Below are positions 1-7,554 of a stretch of 56,857 nucleotides of DNA, piece after piece; the stretch's first letter is position 1; each line of letters begins with the position of its first letter. The stretch is taken from positions 1 to 56,857 of the forward strand of contig JAQCJI010000008.1 of NCBI GenBank assembly GCA_027593175.1. Direction: 5' to 3'. Under the pieces are notes generated by a model. That model made no database searches. It had not been told where the DNA came from and saw only the letters and a list, made by a program, of their open reading frames with translations. The position numbers were made by a program, and so were the translations under genes. This DNA is from Bacteroidota bacterium (GTDB lineage Bacteria > Bacteroidota > Bacteroidia > Cytophagales > Cyclobacteriaceae).

Positions 1-2
1 CT

Positions 3-566
3 CGGCCCTTTGTAGTTGTCTTTCTGATATCTAGTATCATTTCTCAAGTTTTCGCTCAAGAAAAAGCGCCTTCTCAGCATTTTTGGGAGACTTTGGCTAG
101 CCATTGTGGGAAAGCCTACGAAGGGAAATTGGTTTCTCCTGACTCCGATCCCCGGTTTGCTGGAAAGTTGGTCATGCATGTGCGCAGCTGTGAGGATGTG
201 CGCTTGCGGATTCCCTTTTTTGTTGGGGAAGATTTATCTCGTACTTGGGTGTTGACTAGGGATGAGCAGCAGTTGATCCAGCTCAAGCACGATCACCGCC
301 ATGCCGATGGGTCTGAGGATGCAGTGACCCAGTATGGGGGTAAGGCTACGAATACAGGTTCAGTCAGCACGCAATTTTTCCCTGCAGACGCCTTCACTGC
401 GGGTCTACTTCCTGCTGCGGTGGGCAATGTGTGGTGGATCACGGTGGACGAAACCTCCTTTACTTACAACCTGAGAAGGCTGGGATCGGCTACTTTATTC
501 TCGGTAAAGTTTGACCTGACCCAACCCATCGATACCCCTTCTGCCCCTTGGGGTTGGGTAGATTGA
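3..566 (+). CDS. Secreted protein of unknown function (5' end cut by window edge)
   Basis: The reading frame is open to the left edge of the window, so the start codon lies outside. The first visible residues form the hydrophobic core of a signal peptide ending in a probable cleavage site (SQVFAQ/EKA), so the protein is exported. A TTG at 93 could be mistaken for a start, but the frame and the signal peptide continue upstream of it. The mature part (about 170 residues) is rich in His and Trp, has two Cys near its N-terminus (SHCGK and RSCED), and has no domain I can name; I recall similar conserved hypothetical secreted proteins in Bacteroidota. There is no visible operon partner downstream; a repeat element follows the stop codon. 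Function unknown. Confidence 0.75.
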   Translation, partial: RPFVVVFLISSIISQVFAQEKAPSQHFWETLASHCGKAYEGKLVSPDSDPRFAGKLVMHVRSCEDVRLRIPFFVGEDLSRTWVLTRDEQQLIQLKHDHRHADGSEDAVTQYGGKATNTGSVSTQFFPADAFTAGLLPAAVGNVWWITVDETSFTYNLRRLGSATLFSVKFDLTQPIDTPSAPWGWVD

Positions 567-607
567 TGGAGAGGCTCCGCGTCTCTTCGAGAATAAAAGG
601 AAGTAAT

Positions 608-752
608 CGCACAAAGACGCTAAGACGCAAAGGTTTATCTCTTTGCGCCTCTGAGCCTTTGCGCGCAAAAAAATATTCACACCAAGCCAGCCTGCGGGGG
701 GCAGGCCGCCAAGGGGTTTCAACTCTTTGCGTCTTCCCTTCTTTGCGAGAGT
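608..752. repeat. Intergenic inverted-repeat element of the GCAAAGACGC type
   Basis: The gap between the first gene and wecB holds short words in both orientations: CAAAGACGC and GACGCAAAGG on the left, then CTTTGCGCCTCTG, CCTTTGCGCGC, CTTTGCGTCTT and CTTTGCGAGAG on the right. Left and right arms are imperfect reverse complements, so the RNA or single strand could fold. A second perfect hairpin, GCCTGC-GGGGG-GCAGGC, sits inside at 690-706. Related words recur at 34175-34226 and 42992-43043. Open frames here on both strands are by-products of the repeat and are not called as genes. Confidence 0.7.
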
Positions 753-778
753 AAATTTTTTTTTGTTAAATAAAAAGT

Positions 779-1873
779 TTAGCTGTAATGCTTTAGCAAG
801 ATATCCACAATGCGCTCCGCAGTTTGGCCATCCCAAAGAGGAATCCCTTTATACTGCTTCCAGTTTCCTTGTAAGATTTTTGCGAGGTAGGGCCCTAGAT
901 TTTTTGGATCGGTGCCTACCAATTCGTTGGTACCGAGGTGGATTGTCTCTGCGCGCTCCGTACTATCTCTTAGAGTCAGGCAAGGCACATTCATCACCGA
1001 AGCTTCTTCCGTCACTCCTCCCGAGTCGGTGATTATCCCCTTGGCATGCTGCACGAGGTGGTTAAATTCCAAGTAGCCTAGCGGGCTAATCAGGAGGAGA
1101 TTCGGAGCAGAGATACCTAAACGTTCTAAGTTTTTGGCAGTTCGCGGATGCACAGGGAAAACTACCGGCAACCCGGCAGTCCCATCCAAGATAGCTTCCA
1201 TTAGCTCCCGTAAGGATTCTTCATTATCCACATTGGCTGGGCGATGAAGTGTCATGACAAAGTATTCACCTGCCTGCAACTGGTCGAAGGGCTTTCCAGC
1301 TGGCTTTTTGAAGTTCGGCATCTGTGCCAGCAGGGTATCAATCATGGTGTTGCCCACAAAGTGAATCCGGTCCTCCGGCACCCCTGCGGTGCGCAAGTTG
1401 GTGTTTGCAATTTCTGAAGTAGTAAAAAAGTGATCTGTGATCGAATCCGTCACCATGCGGTTGATCTCCTCTGGCATGCTCAAGTCTCCAGAGCGGATAC
1501 CTGCTTCCACATGCGCGACATCGATTTGTAATTTTTTGGCAGAGATGGAGCAGGCCAAGGTACTGGTGACATCGCCAACTACAAGAACAAGATCTGGACG
1601 ATGGGCCATCAATTCCTGTTCGAAAGCCACCAATATCGCTGCAGTTTGCTCCGCTTGAGTTCCGCCTCCCCCTCCGAGGGTTGCATTTGGAGCGGGGATA
1701 TTCAGTTGCTCAAAAAAGTCCCCCGACATGTTTTTGTCGTAATGCTGCCCGGTATGCACAAGCCGAAATTCCACCGCTACTCCTTCCGCTTGCTTTTTTT
1801 GCAAGGCATGAATCAGCGGAGCGATTTTCATAAAGTTGGGCCGGGCACCGGCTACTAGTGTAAAAAGAGGCAT
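779..1873 (-). CDS. wecB: UDP-N-acetylglucosamine 2-epimerase (non-hydrolysing)
   Basis: At 364 residues this matches the usual length of WecB/MnaA, which interconverts UDP-GlcNAc and UDP-ManNAc in the cytoplasm to supply ManNAc units for surface polysaccharides. Visible family features are the N-terminal GARPNFMK loop, the HVEAGIRSGD stretch, the VGNTMIDTLL segment, the TLHRPANVDN motif and the late ITDSGGVTEEA nucleotide-binding loop. The ATG at 1873 is the natural start, with the fold beginning at once (MPLFTLVAGARP). It is transcribed away from the lipoprotein/Wzi pair at 2098-4451; the shared polysaccharide theme suggests all three serve the cell envelope, but the rest of such a locus is not in the window. 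Confidence 0.93.
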   Translation of the reverse strand: MPLFTLVAGARPNFMKIAPLIHALQKKQAEGVAVEFRLVHTGQHYDKNMSGDFFEQLNIPAPNATLGGGGGTQAEQTAAILVAFEQELMAHRPDLVLVVGDVTSTLACSISAKKLQIDVAHVEAGIRSGDLSMPEEINRMVTDSITDHFFTTSEIANTNLRTAGVPEDRIHFVGNTMIDTLLAQMPNFKKPAGKPFDQLQAGEYFVMTLHRPANVDNEESLRELMEAILDGTAGLPVVFPVHPRTAKNLERLGISAPNLLLISPLGYLEFNHLVQHAKGIITDSGGVTEEASVMNVPCLTLRDSTERAETIHLGTNELVGTDPKNLGPYLAKILQGNWKQYKGIPLWDGQTAERIVDILLKHYS

Positions 1874-2097
1874 AGCAAAAGCGAATGAACAAGTAAAAGT
1901 AAAGGATTATCCCTTATTTTTTGATTCAAAAATCGGGAGGGATGATTTCCATGAAAATGCCTTCTTTATTTTCTATTTAAATCAAAATCAAACTTTTTTT
2001 TCACGGGTCGAGGGATGACATTGTATGGCTTTAATTGGAAGAAGTGCCTTGTTTTTTGTTTCTTTGTTAAATTATATTTTTAATCCCCCCTTTTTCC
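1874..2097. other. Divergent intergenic region between wecB and the lipoprotein gene
   Basis: AT-rich 224-bp spacer that must hold both promoters. I see no exact TAnnTTTG element, no clear operator and no convincing small gene. A run of T and C precedes the ATG at 2098. Confidence 0.4.
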
Positions 2098-2760
2098 ATG
2101 GGAAAGTTGCTGCCTAGTCTTTGCCTTTTTGCTTTTTTTCTGCTTATTGGAATGGCTTCCTGTGTGGAATCTGTTGAAAATCAAGTTCAAATCTACAACA
2201 ACAATTTCTCAAAATTGGACCTAGCGAATTTTGAAAATGGGCGTTTACTCATCTGGAGAAACGATACCATTGCAGGATGGTACAACAACGAGGAGGTGGC
2301 GGTGACACTCTATGACTTGCCCAAACACAATTACCTCAAGCTCTCCGTAGAGCTGCTAATTCACGATAGCTGGGATGGTAATCGAGACGATGGGATATCT
2401 GGGCCAGATTACTGGTTTATGGGAATAGACGGTAGAGACGTGGTTCGTACGACCTTTTCCAACAGCCCATGTGAATCCCTTTATTGTTTGTATCAATCCT
2501 ATCCCAATGATTTTTTTAGACAGAACTATCCTAAAGCAAGTGCGATTGAAACCAATATGCCCGGATTATGCCTTTTTGGGCGAACAGAAAATTACACTTC
2601 TCGCTATCGGGTAGAAAAATTGATTGAGCATACCCAGTCGGACTCCATCCGGTTTTATATGCGCGATGAATTGAAGCAGACCAATAGCCCTTGGCCGCGT
2701 TGTGATGAGTCTTGGTCTATTGCCAAAATTTCTATTTTAGTCATCCAAACCAACTCTTGA
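2098..2760 (+). CDS. Lipoprotein of unknown function, coupled to a Wzi-like protein
   Basis: The 220-residue product starts with a type II signal peptide whose lipobox is GMASC, so it should be cleaved and lipidated at Cys22 and sit in the envelope. The mature region has a beta-rich, Trp/Tyr/Asp-rich sequence (for example HDSWDGNRDDG and GPDYWFMGID) that suggests an extracellular beta-sandwich, but I cannot name the family. Its TGA stop shares a base with the ATG of the next gene (TGATG at 2758-2762), so the two are translationally coupled and probably work together, plausibly at the outer membrane in polysaccharide handling. That role is inferred from the neighbour only. Confidence 0.82.
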   Translation: MGKLLPSLCLFAFFLLIGMASCVESVENQVQIYNNNFSKLDLANFENGRLLIWRNDTIAGWYNNEEVAVTLYDLPKHNYLKLSVELLIHDSWDGNRDDGISGPDYWFMGIDGRDVVRTTFSNSPCESLYCLYQSYPNDFFRQNYPKASAIETNMPGLCLFGRTENYTSRYRVEKLIEHTQSDSIRFYMRDELKQTNSPWPRCDESWSIAKISILVIQTNS

Positions 2761-4451
2761 TGCACCTACGTCAACTACTAGCGGTACTTGGGTTTTTGGG
2801 GATGCTTGCACTGCCCCAAGTTGGCTATGGGCAAAGCATCGCGGTAGGGGCCCCATCTTTGGAGGACTACCTCCGTAGGCTGCAATTGACGGGGAAAATT
2901 GATTCAGCCTCTTCCTGGATGATTCGTCCCTTGATTCCTACAGCAGCTTTTGGCTTACCCCATGGATTTGACTTGGATGGAGGTTTGGTGGATTTGGACT
3001 CTTCCAGTTTCCACCATCGCCTCGGGAAGCAAGGCAAATTTTTATTGCTCCCTGCCCTGTATAAAAGTCAATACACCTCCAATTATCCCTTTGCTACGAA
3101 CGATGGCGCCATGATTCCAAATCGAGGGCTGCAGCAGGTAATTAGCTTGGGGGTTTTTTTGGAGTGGTGGAAATTCAGCTTGCAGGTGCAGCCCGAACTG
3201 GTAATGGCCCAAAACAAGGAATTTATAGGCTTTCCAATTGAGCAGCAAGCGACTATCCTTTTTTATTACGAATACTTTAATCGAATTGATCTGCCCGAGC
3301 GCTTTGGGGAGAGCGCCTATCAAAAGTTGGTTCCAGGACAATCCAGCTTCCGTCTGAATTTGGATGCCATTTCCTTGGGAATATCCACAGAAAATCTCTG
3401 GTGGGGACCGGGAAGACGAAATTCTTTACTGATGGGGAATTCTGCCCCAGGTTTTTTGCACTACACGATGAATACGCGTCGACCGGTCAAGTCTGCTATT
3501 GGTTCATTTGAAGGGCAAGTGATGACTGGAAGGCTAGAAGCATCAAATTTTCTTCCCCCACATGCAGATTACAACATTCAGCAAAACGGCGTGTATATTC
3601 CAAAAAAGAAAGATGGGCAGCGTCAACTTTCAGGGCTTATATTCACCTACCAACCCAAGTGGGTGCCTGGCTTATTTTTTGGTTATGGGTCGGTCAATAA
3701 TGTCTACCGATCGGAAATATCCATCCTAGAAGATTTACTGCCCGCATTTAATGGAAGAAAAAAGAACCAACAGGTGCTGGATACTATCCAATCCAAGCGG
3801 CAGCAGTTTAGTGCAGGCTTTTTCCGATGGATGGATCCAAAGGGGCGCTTTGAGTTTTATGGGGAATTCGGTACCCGTGACAATGACCGCCCATTCATTG
3901 ATTTTATCACTACCCCCGAATCAGGTAGAGCTTTTACCTTTGGGTTTTCGCACTTGATGGATTTGAAAAAGGAAAATCGATTTTTGGAATTGAGCTCTGA
4001 AATGACCTTTTCTGGACAAACCATCAGAGAGGACATCAGACAGCTACAAACTTGGTACATTCATGATCACGTGAGGCACGGCTACACGCATAGGGGACAA
4101 ATGCTCGGCTTAGGCAATGGGCCTGCCAGCAATCAAATCTTTGCCGGCATTGCTTGGGTGGAAGGAATGAAAAAAATTGGGATCGAGCTCGAGCGTATTG
4201 AGTACAACAATGACTTTTACTATTACCGCTATGAGGAGGTGAAGGATTTCCGTAACAAATACGTGGATCTGGTCTTCTCACTTGCCCCAGAATGGAAGTT
4301 TGGAAACTTGCTCATCTCTGGAAAATTCCAATACGTGAATACCTTGAATTACAAGTGGTACTTGGAAAACAAACCTGAAAAATGGTTTATACCAGGCTAT
4401 GATCGTACCAATTTTGTAGGACAGCTTGGCCTGACCTATCTCTTTAATTAA
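2760..4451 (+). CDS. Capsule assembly Wzi-family outer-membrane protein
   Basis: The 563-residue product has a signal peptide ending near VGYGQS and belongs, by length and sequence feel, to the Wzi-like family of Bacteroidota outer-membrane beta-barrels. Supporting stretches are SLGISTENLWWGPGRRNSLL, the following GNSAPGFLHYTMNTRRP, alternating strands rich in aromatic residues, and an ending LGLTYLFN with a C-terminal aromatic residue. In enterobacteria Wzi helps anchor capsule to the surface; in Bacteroidota the family is widespread and its exact role is less clear. The start at 2760 was chosen because it overlaps the upstream stop and begins the signal peptide; an upstream in-frame start at 2712 would add a non-signal extension inside the lipoprotein gene. 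Confidence 0.85.
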   Translation: MHLRQLLAVLGFLGMLALPQVGYGQSIAVGAPSLEDYLRRLQLTGKIDSASSWMIRPLIPTAAFGLPHGFDLDGGLVDLDSSSFHHRLGKQGKFLLLPALYKSQYTSNYPFATNDGAMIPNRGLQQVISLGVFLEWWKFSLQVQPELVMAQNKEFIGFPIEQQATILFYYEYFNRIDLPERFGESAYQKLVPGQSSFRLNLDAISLGISTENLWWGPGRRNSLLMGNSAPGFLHYTMNTRRPVKSAIGSFEGQVMTGRLEASNFLPPHADYNIQQNGVYIPKKKDGQRQLSGLIFTYQPKWVPGLFFGYGSVNNVYRSEISILEDLLPAFNGRKKNQQVLDTIQSKRQQFSAGFFRWMDPKGRFEFYGEFGTRDNDRPFIDFITTPESGRAFTFGFSHLMDLKKENRFLELSSEMTFSGQTIREDIRQLQTWYIHDHVRHGYTHRGQMLGLGNGPASNQIFAGIAWVEGMKKIGIELERIEYNNDFYYYRYEEVKDFRNKYVDLVFSLAPEWKFGNLLISGKFQYVNTLNYKWYLENKPEKWFIPGYDRTNFVGQLGLTYLFN

Positions 4452-4805
4452 TCCTTAGAATTGGGTTTTCATTCATGCTATAAAAAATAGGATTGTTGCT
4501 TTTTCTTAGACTCTGAAAGTGGGTCATGGGGAGACGGGATTCCGATGGTATGAAACGGTGACTGAAGCAGATCCTTCTTACCCTGTTTAATTGCAACCAG
4601 CAGCGAGATGAAGTGCGCAAGGTAGATTACATGGGGGAGGATACGGGTTTAAATCCCCTTAGGCAGGCCTAGACCTTCAGTTTTAACTAAAAAAGTGAGC
4701 ATATGTTAAGCATTACCTGTAGAAAATGAGCAAGGACATGCCCATGGTCCGGATGGACATCATTACCATCATTAAGGTTCACCAATTTTTCAAGAGGGCT
4801 GGGAC
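4452..4805. other. 354-bp intergenic region with no recognisable gene
   Basis: No start-to-stop frame of useful length is coherent with a known family on either strand. The part at 4520-4680 looks less AT-rich than normal spacers here and contains short phrases such as GGGTTTAAATCCCC that recall a tRNA T-arm or a structured intron, but no complete tRNA, group II domain V or terminator can be built. It may be the remains of a decayed gene or mobile element. I cannot identify it. Confidence 0.35.
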
Positions 4806-5618
4806 CTATTTCCGGATATCTATGCCGTAGCTATGGTAGGCAAGGTCGATGCTGAGCGCTTTCAGCCCTTCGATTCGTTCCGAAGGATACCTTGTGTAGG
4901 CCTCTGTAAGCAATTCAATGGCCTGCTTGTAGTTTTGCTTGTTGAAGTGTACAATCGCCTCATTGTAATGTTGTAAGCCTGCCAACTCGCTCAAGTTGAC
5001 TTTTCTGAAGATGGTATTGTCAGTAATATTTACTTTTGTACCAGACAAGCCCTCGCTGATGTCCCGTGTTACAGGTGCACCCTCTTTGAGGTAAGCGGCT
5101 AGGTATTTACTTACTTCAGAAGGGGAGGTGATCATGCCGCCTACGGGTAGTGTGCTTTCAAGTATAAGCGTTTTTCCAGCTAGGTACACTTGAATAAAGA
5201 CATGGTAATCTGTTTCTACTATATCAAAGGAGTATCCATAGCGTTCCAATAGAAGTCCAAGTGCAGCGGAGCCACTTACACAGTCATAAGCGCCATTCTC
5301 CAATAGGTCAGCGAATGAGGAATGCTGCTTGTAATCTTTCAATAGGCGCTTGTGTGTTTTTTGAAAAATTACACGCAAAAGGGAGAGGGAATCCAGTTTT
5401 TTGAAGGCCTTGGCATCAAGTTCCTGCTGAAGTACTTCCCAATTTAATAGTGCACTGGTCTTTTTAGTTTCATCCAAAAAAAGAAAAATTGATGCCGGAT
5501 GAACCGCCTGATTTTGATCAGAAAAGCGACTAATAGCAGCCTGAGGGTCATTTTCTTGGCTAAAACCAAGAGATGCGATTCCTAGGAAAAAGAGCAAGAA
5601 AGGGAGTATTTGTTTCAT
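4806..5618 (-). CDS. Secreted transglutaminase-like protein with C-terminal TPR-like repeat
   Basis: The 270-residue product has a signal peptide (cleavage near GFSQ/EN). The centre resembles the transglutaminase-like/papain-type fold: a candidate nucleophile Cys113 in YDCVSGSAAL, then His139 in TDYHVFI and an acidic residue at 154 in LILEST, in the usual Cys-His-acid order. The end (about 215-250) has a tetratricopeptide-like helix pair, HYNEAIVHFNKQNYKQAIEL. Such proteins are often periplasmic peptidases or structural accessory proteins; the substrate is unknown. It is a single gene, separated from rlmH by about 100 bases. Confidence 0.72.
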   Translation of the reverse strand: MKQILPFLLFFLGIASLGFSQENDPQAAISRFSDQNQAVHPASIFLFLDETKKTSALLNWEVLQQELDAKAFKKLDSLSLLRVIFQKTHKRLLKDYKQHSSFADLLENGAYDCVSGSAALGLLLERYGYSFDIVETDYHVFIQVYLAGKTLILESTLPVGGMITSPSEVSKYLAAYLKEGAPVTRDISEGLSGTKVNITDNTIFRKVNLSELAGLQHYNEAIVHFNKQNYKQAIELLTEAYTRYPSERIEGLKALSIDLAYHSYGIDIRK

Positions 5619-5721
5619 AGCCCATCAAGCAAATGTTAACTGAATGGGCGAAAGTTAACAATTTGTTAACATTGGACAAAAAAAATACTAAAAAATTAAC
5701 ATTGGGGTAATTTGAAGCTCG

Positions 5722-6189
5722 TTACTCGTGGTGGTAGGGCTCGTTCCGCAAGATGGTCATGGCCCGGTACACTTGTTCGATAAGGAAGGGGCGAATCATC
5801 TGGTGCGAAAGGGTCATTTTGGAGAGGGAAATCTTTCCATGGGCACGCGCATACACTGACTTGGAAAATCCATAAGGACCCCCAATTACTAATACAAGTT
5901 GCTTAAGGCCACTATTCATCTTCTTCTGTAAAAAGTCAGCAAATTCAATGGAAGAGTAGGATTTACCTCGTTCGTCCAATAAAATAAGCTCATCGGAGGG
6001 AAGAAGTTTTTTGAGGATGAGCTCCCCTTCTTTTTGAAGCGCTTCGGAGAGGGATTTACTCTGTTTGATTTCAGGGATTACATCCAATTCAAAACGAATG
6101 TAGTGTTCAAGCCGAGCACTGTAGTCGTTGATAAGTTCCTGGATGGATTTACTGTCTGTTTTGCCTAAGACCACTAATTTGATTTGCAT
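5722..6189 (-). CDS. rlmH: 23S rRNA pseudouridine1915 N3-methyltransferase
   Basis: The 155-residue product has the SPOUT-fold signatures of RlmH: LLDERGKSYSS in the middle and LVLVIGGPYGFS with the following KMTLSHQMIRP near the C-terminus, plus the terminal NEPYHHE seen in the family. RlmH methylates pseudouridine 1915 of helix 69 at the 70S stage. The start was placed at the ATG at 6189 (MQIKLVVLG); a TTG two codons upstream is less likely. The downstream end is about 100 bases from the transglutaminase-like gene. Confidence 0.95.
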   Translation of the reverse strand: MQIKLVVLGKTDSKSIQELINDYSARLEHYIRFELDVIPEIKQSKSLSEALQKEGELILKKLLPSDELILLDERGKSYSSIEFADFLQKKMNSGLKQLVLVIGGPYGFSKSVYARAHGKISLSKMTLSHQMIRPFLIEQVYRAMTILRNEPYHHE

Positions 6190-6249
6190 AAGCAAGCTTG
6201 AAAAAAGGGTGAAAAAAAAGATCGGCTCAATTAGGCCAGCCTCAGGGCA

Positions 6250-6720
6250 TTAGATCAACTCTTTTCTTTTTAAAATAGTCTCCAAGAATTTTTTATCGTT
6301 GTCGGAATTTAAAATTCGGAAAGGGAGGTGGATAAACTGTGCCTTCGAAAGGTAAAGGACAAAGGAGTCTTTGGTCACTGCTACTCGCTTGATCATGTTC
6401 CACTGTATTGGCATGCCTTCTTTTGCATTTATTTTCATCAAGATCTGTCGGCTGTCGATTTCGTAGGCCATCTTTTGAAAGATAGGTTTGTTTTGTTCCA
6501 GCTGCGTTACGCCTGTAAACTGAATTGCCCAAAATAAGACATACAAACCATAGGCGATGAGTGCGCCAAAAATCCACCACAGGGAAGCAATCCAGAAATA
6601 GCCACAGCAAATGGCCAAGGCGATCAAAATAACCCACCACTGTTCTTTGAGAATAGATACTAATCCCATTTTGATATAGGTTCCTGTGGGGAGTTGGTAT
6701 TTTTTGGTTTTGATAATCAT
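6250..6720 (-). CDS. YcxB-like membrane protein
   Basis: The 156-residue product has two adjacent transmembrane helices at about residues 30-70, followed by a soluble domain. The pattern of an N-terminal sequence, a helical hairpin, and then YEIDSRQILMKIN, a Trp-Asn-Met segment and FVLYLSKAQFIHLPFR matches the YcxB-like family, whose function is unknown. It lies 60 bases upstream of rlmH on the same strand and could share its transcript. The ATG at 6720 is the only good start. Confidence 0.7.
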   Translation of the reverse strand: MIIKTKKYQLPTGTYIKMGLVSILKEQWWVILIALAICCGYFWIASLWWIFGALIAYGLYVLFWAIQFTGVTQLEQNKPIFQKMAYEIDSRQILMKINAKEGMPIQWNMIKRVAVTKDSFVLYLSKAQFIHLPFRILNSDNDKKFLETILKRKELI

Positions 6721-6854
6721 GGCATCGGATGTTTCGCGAGCAAATATCTACCTATCCCATTGATTAAGCAAATACATCCCAGTCAAACTCGATTCTTCCC
6801 GTCTCTAGGCCTTGATTTTTTTGGTATATCCTGTATCTTTTCTAAAAAAATAGA

Positions 6855-7070
6855 ATGAGCTCCACCTTGATTGACCTGCTGCTTTGCGGATTAGCCTATG
6901 TATTGATTAGTTATTTCTTAGGGGTATGGACCAAGTCTCGGCGTGAATCCTCTTGTAATTCAGATGACTCGGAGGGAGGAGAATTTGATCATCAACCTCC
7001 AGTACTTGATTTGCCACCTGGGATTAGTTGGCCAGAGGAAGAATTAGTAGACTCGGAAACCTATCAATGA
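6855..7070 (+). CDS. Small single-pass membrane protein, unknown function
   Basis: A 71-residue product with one N-terminal transmembrane helix (about residues 5-24), a short basic stretch (TKSRRE) that would keep the rest in the cytoplasm, and an acidic, Pro-rich tail. The stop lies inside the end of the convergent Fur-family gene, with a 7-base overlap. A near-match promoter element (TATCTTTT) lies about 13 bases upstream. The coherent composition supports a real gene, but I know no homologue. Confidence 0.55.
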   Translation: MSSTLIDLLLCGLAYVLISYFLGVWTKSRRESSCNSDDSEGGEFDHQPPVLDLPPGISWPEEELVDSETYQ

Positions 7071-7477
7071 CATTTTTCGCAAATTCCTTGCACGAGTAGG
7101 CTCATTTCTTTTTTTTCAAAGCCCTTTGGTAGGGGGATTGAAGGCAAAGAGATATCTTCTAAGCAAATGGTTTCCTCACATTTTTCACATTTGAAGTGCA
7201 CATGTTCGTGGTTATGTACATGCGCTTCTTCTCCATGGCTGCAAAAGGCATACTTGGTAGCCCCGCTGTCATCAAGGACCTTGTGGATAAGATCTTTCTC
7301 CAAAAAAGTTTTAAGCGTACGGTAGATGGTTACTCGGTCAAACTTGTTGTTGAGCGTGTCTTCTAGATCCGCATGAGAGAGAGCGACATTCTTATCTAGG
7401 AACTCTTTAATAATCACCAATCGGCAATCCGTGATCCGCAAGCGATGCGATTGTAAGATTTGGAGAGGAGTAGCCAT
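7064..7477 (-). CDS. Fur-family transcriptional regulator (Fur/Zur/Per type)
   Basis: The 137-residue product has an N-terminal winged helix (LQSHRLRITDCRLVII, then FDRVTIYRTLKTFLEKDLIH) and a C-terminal dimerisation domain with a His-rich loop (HVHNHEHVHF) and two CEKC pairs that should bind structural zinc. The family senses metal or peroxide and represses uptake or stress genes; which ligand applies here cannot be read from sequence. The ATG at 7477 is chosen over a TTG seven codons upstream because the conserved domain starts soon after MATPL. A COG0523 metal-chaperone operon lies 7 kb away and is a plausible target. Confidence 0.9.
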   Translation of the reverse strand: MATPLQILQSHRLRITDCRLVIIKEFLDKNVALSHADLEDTLNNKFDRVTIYRTLKTFLEKDLIHKVLDDSGATKYAFCSHGEEAHVHNHEHVHFKCEKCEETICLEDISLPSIPLPKGFEKKEMSLLVQGICEKCH

Positions 7478-7487
7478 GATTGAATTA

Positions 7488-7498
7488 TTGATTATCAA
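7488..7498. promoter_or_regulatory. Possible autoregulatory operator upstream of the Fur-family gene
   Basis: TTGAT-T-ATCAA is a perfect 5-1-5 inverted repeat 10 bases before the Fur-family start codon, in an AT-rich setting typical of Fur/Zur boxes. The match to the classical 7-1-7 box is only partial, so this is a weak inference. Confidence 0.3.
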
Positions 7499-7554
7499 AG
7501 TAACAAAAAATCAGGTAGAGAAAAAAAGAGCACCAATTTTGCGCCCTTTCTAAG

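Noticed and set aside
93-566. TTG at 93 as the start of the first gene
   Set aside because: The frame stays open to the left edge and encodes a signal peptide just upstream, so the gene is truncated by the window rather than starting at 93.
495-836. Open frames on both strands over 495-836 and 548-754
   Set aside because: They translate the GCAAAGACGC repeat, overlap neighbours and have no coherent protein character.
4640-4675. tRNA-like T-arm GGGTTTAAATCCCC
   Set aside because: No acceptor, D-arm or anticodon stem could be matched around it, and the T-stem pairing is incomplete.
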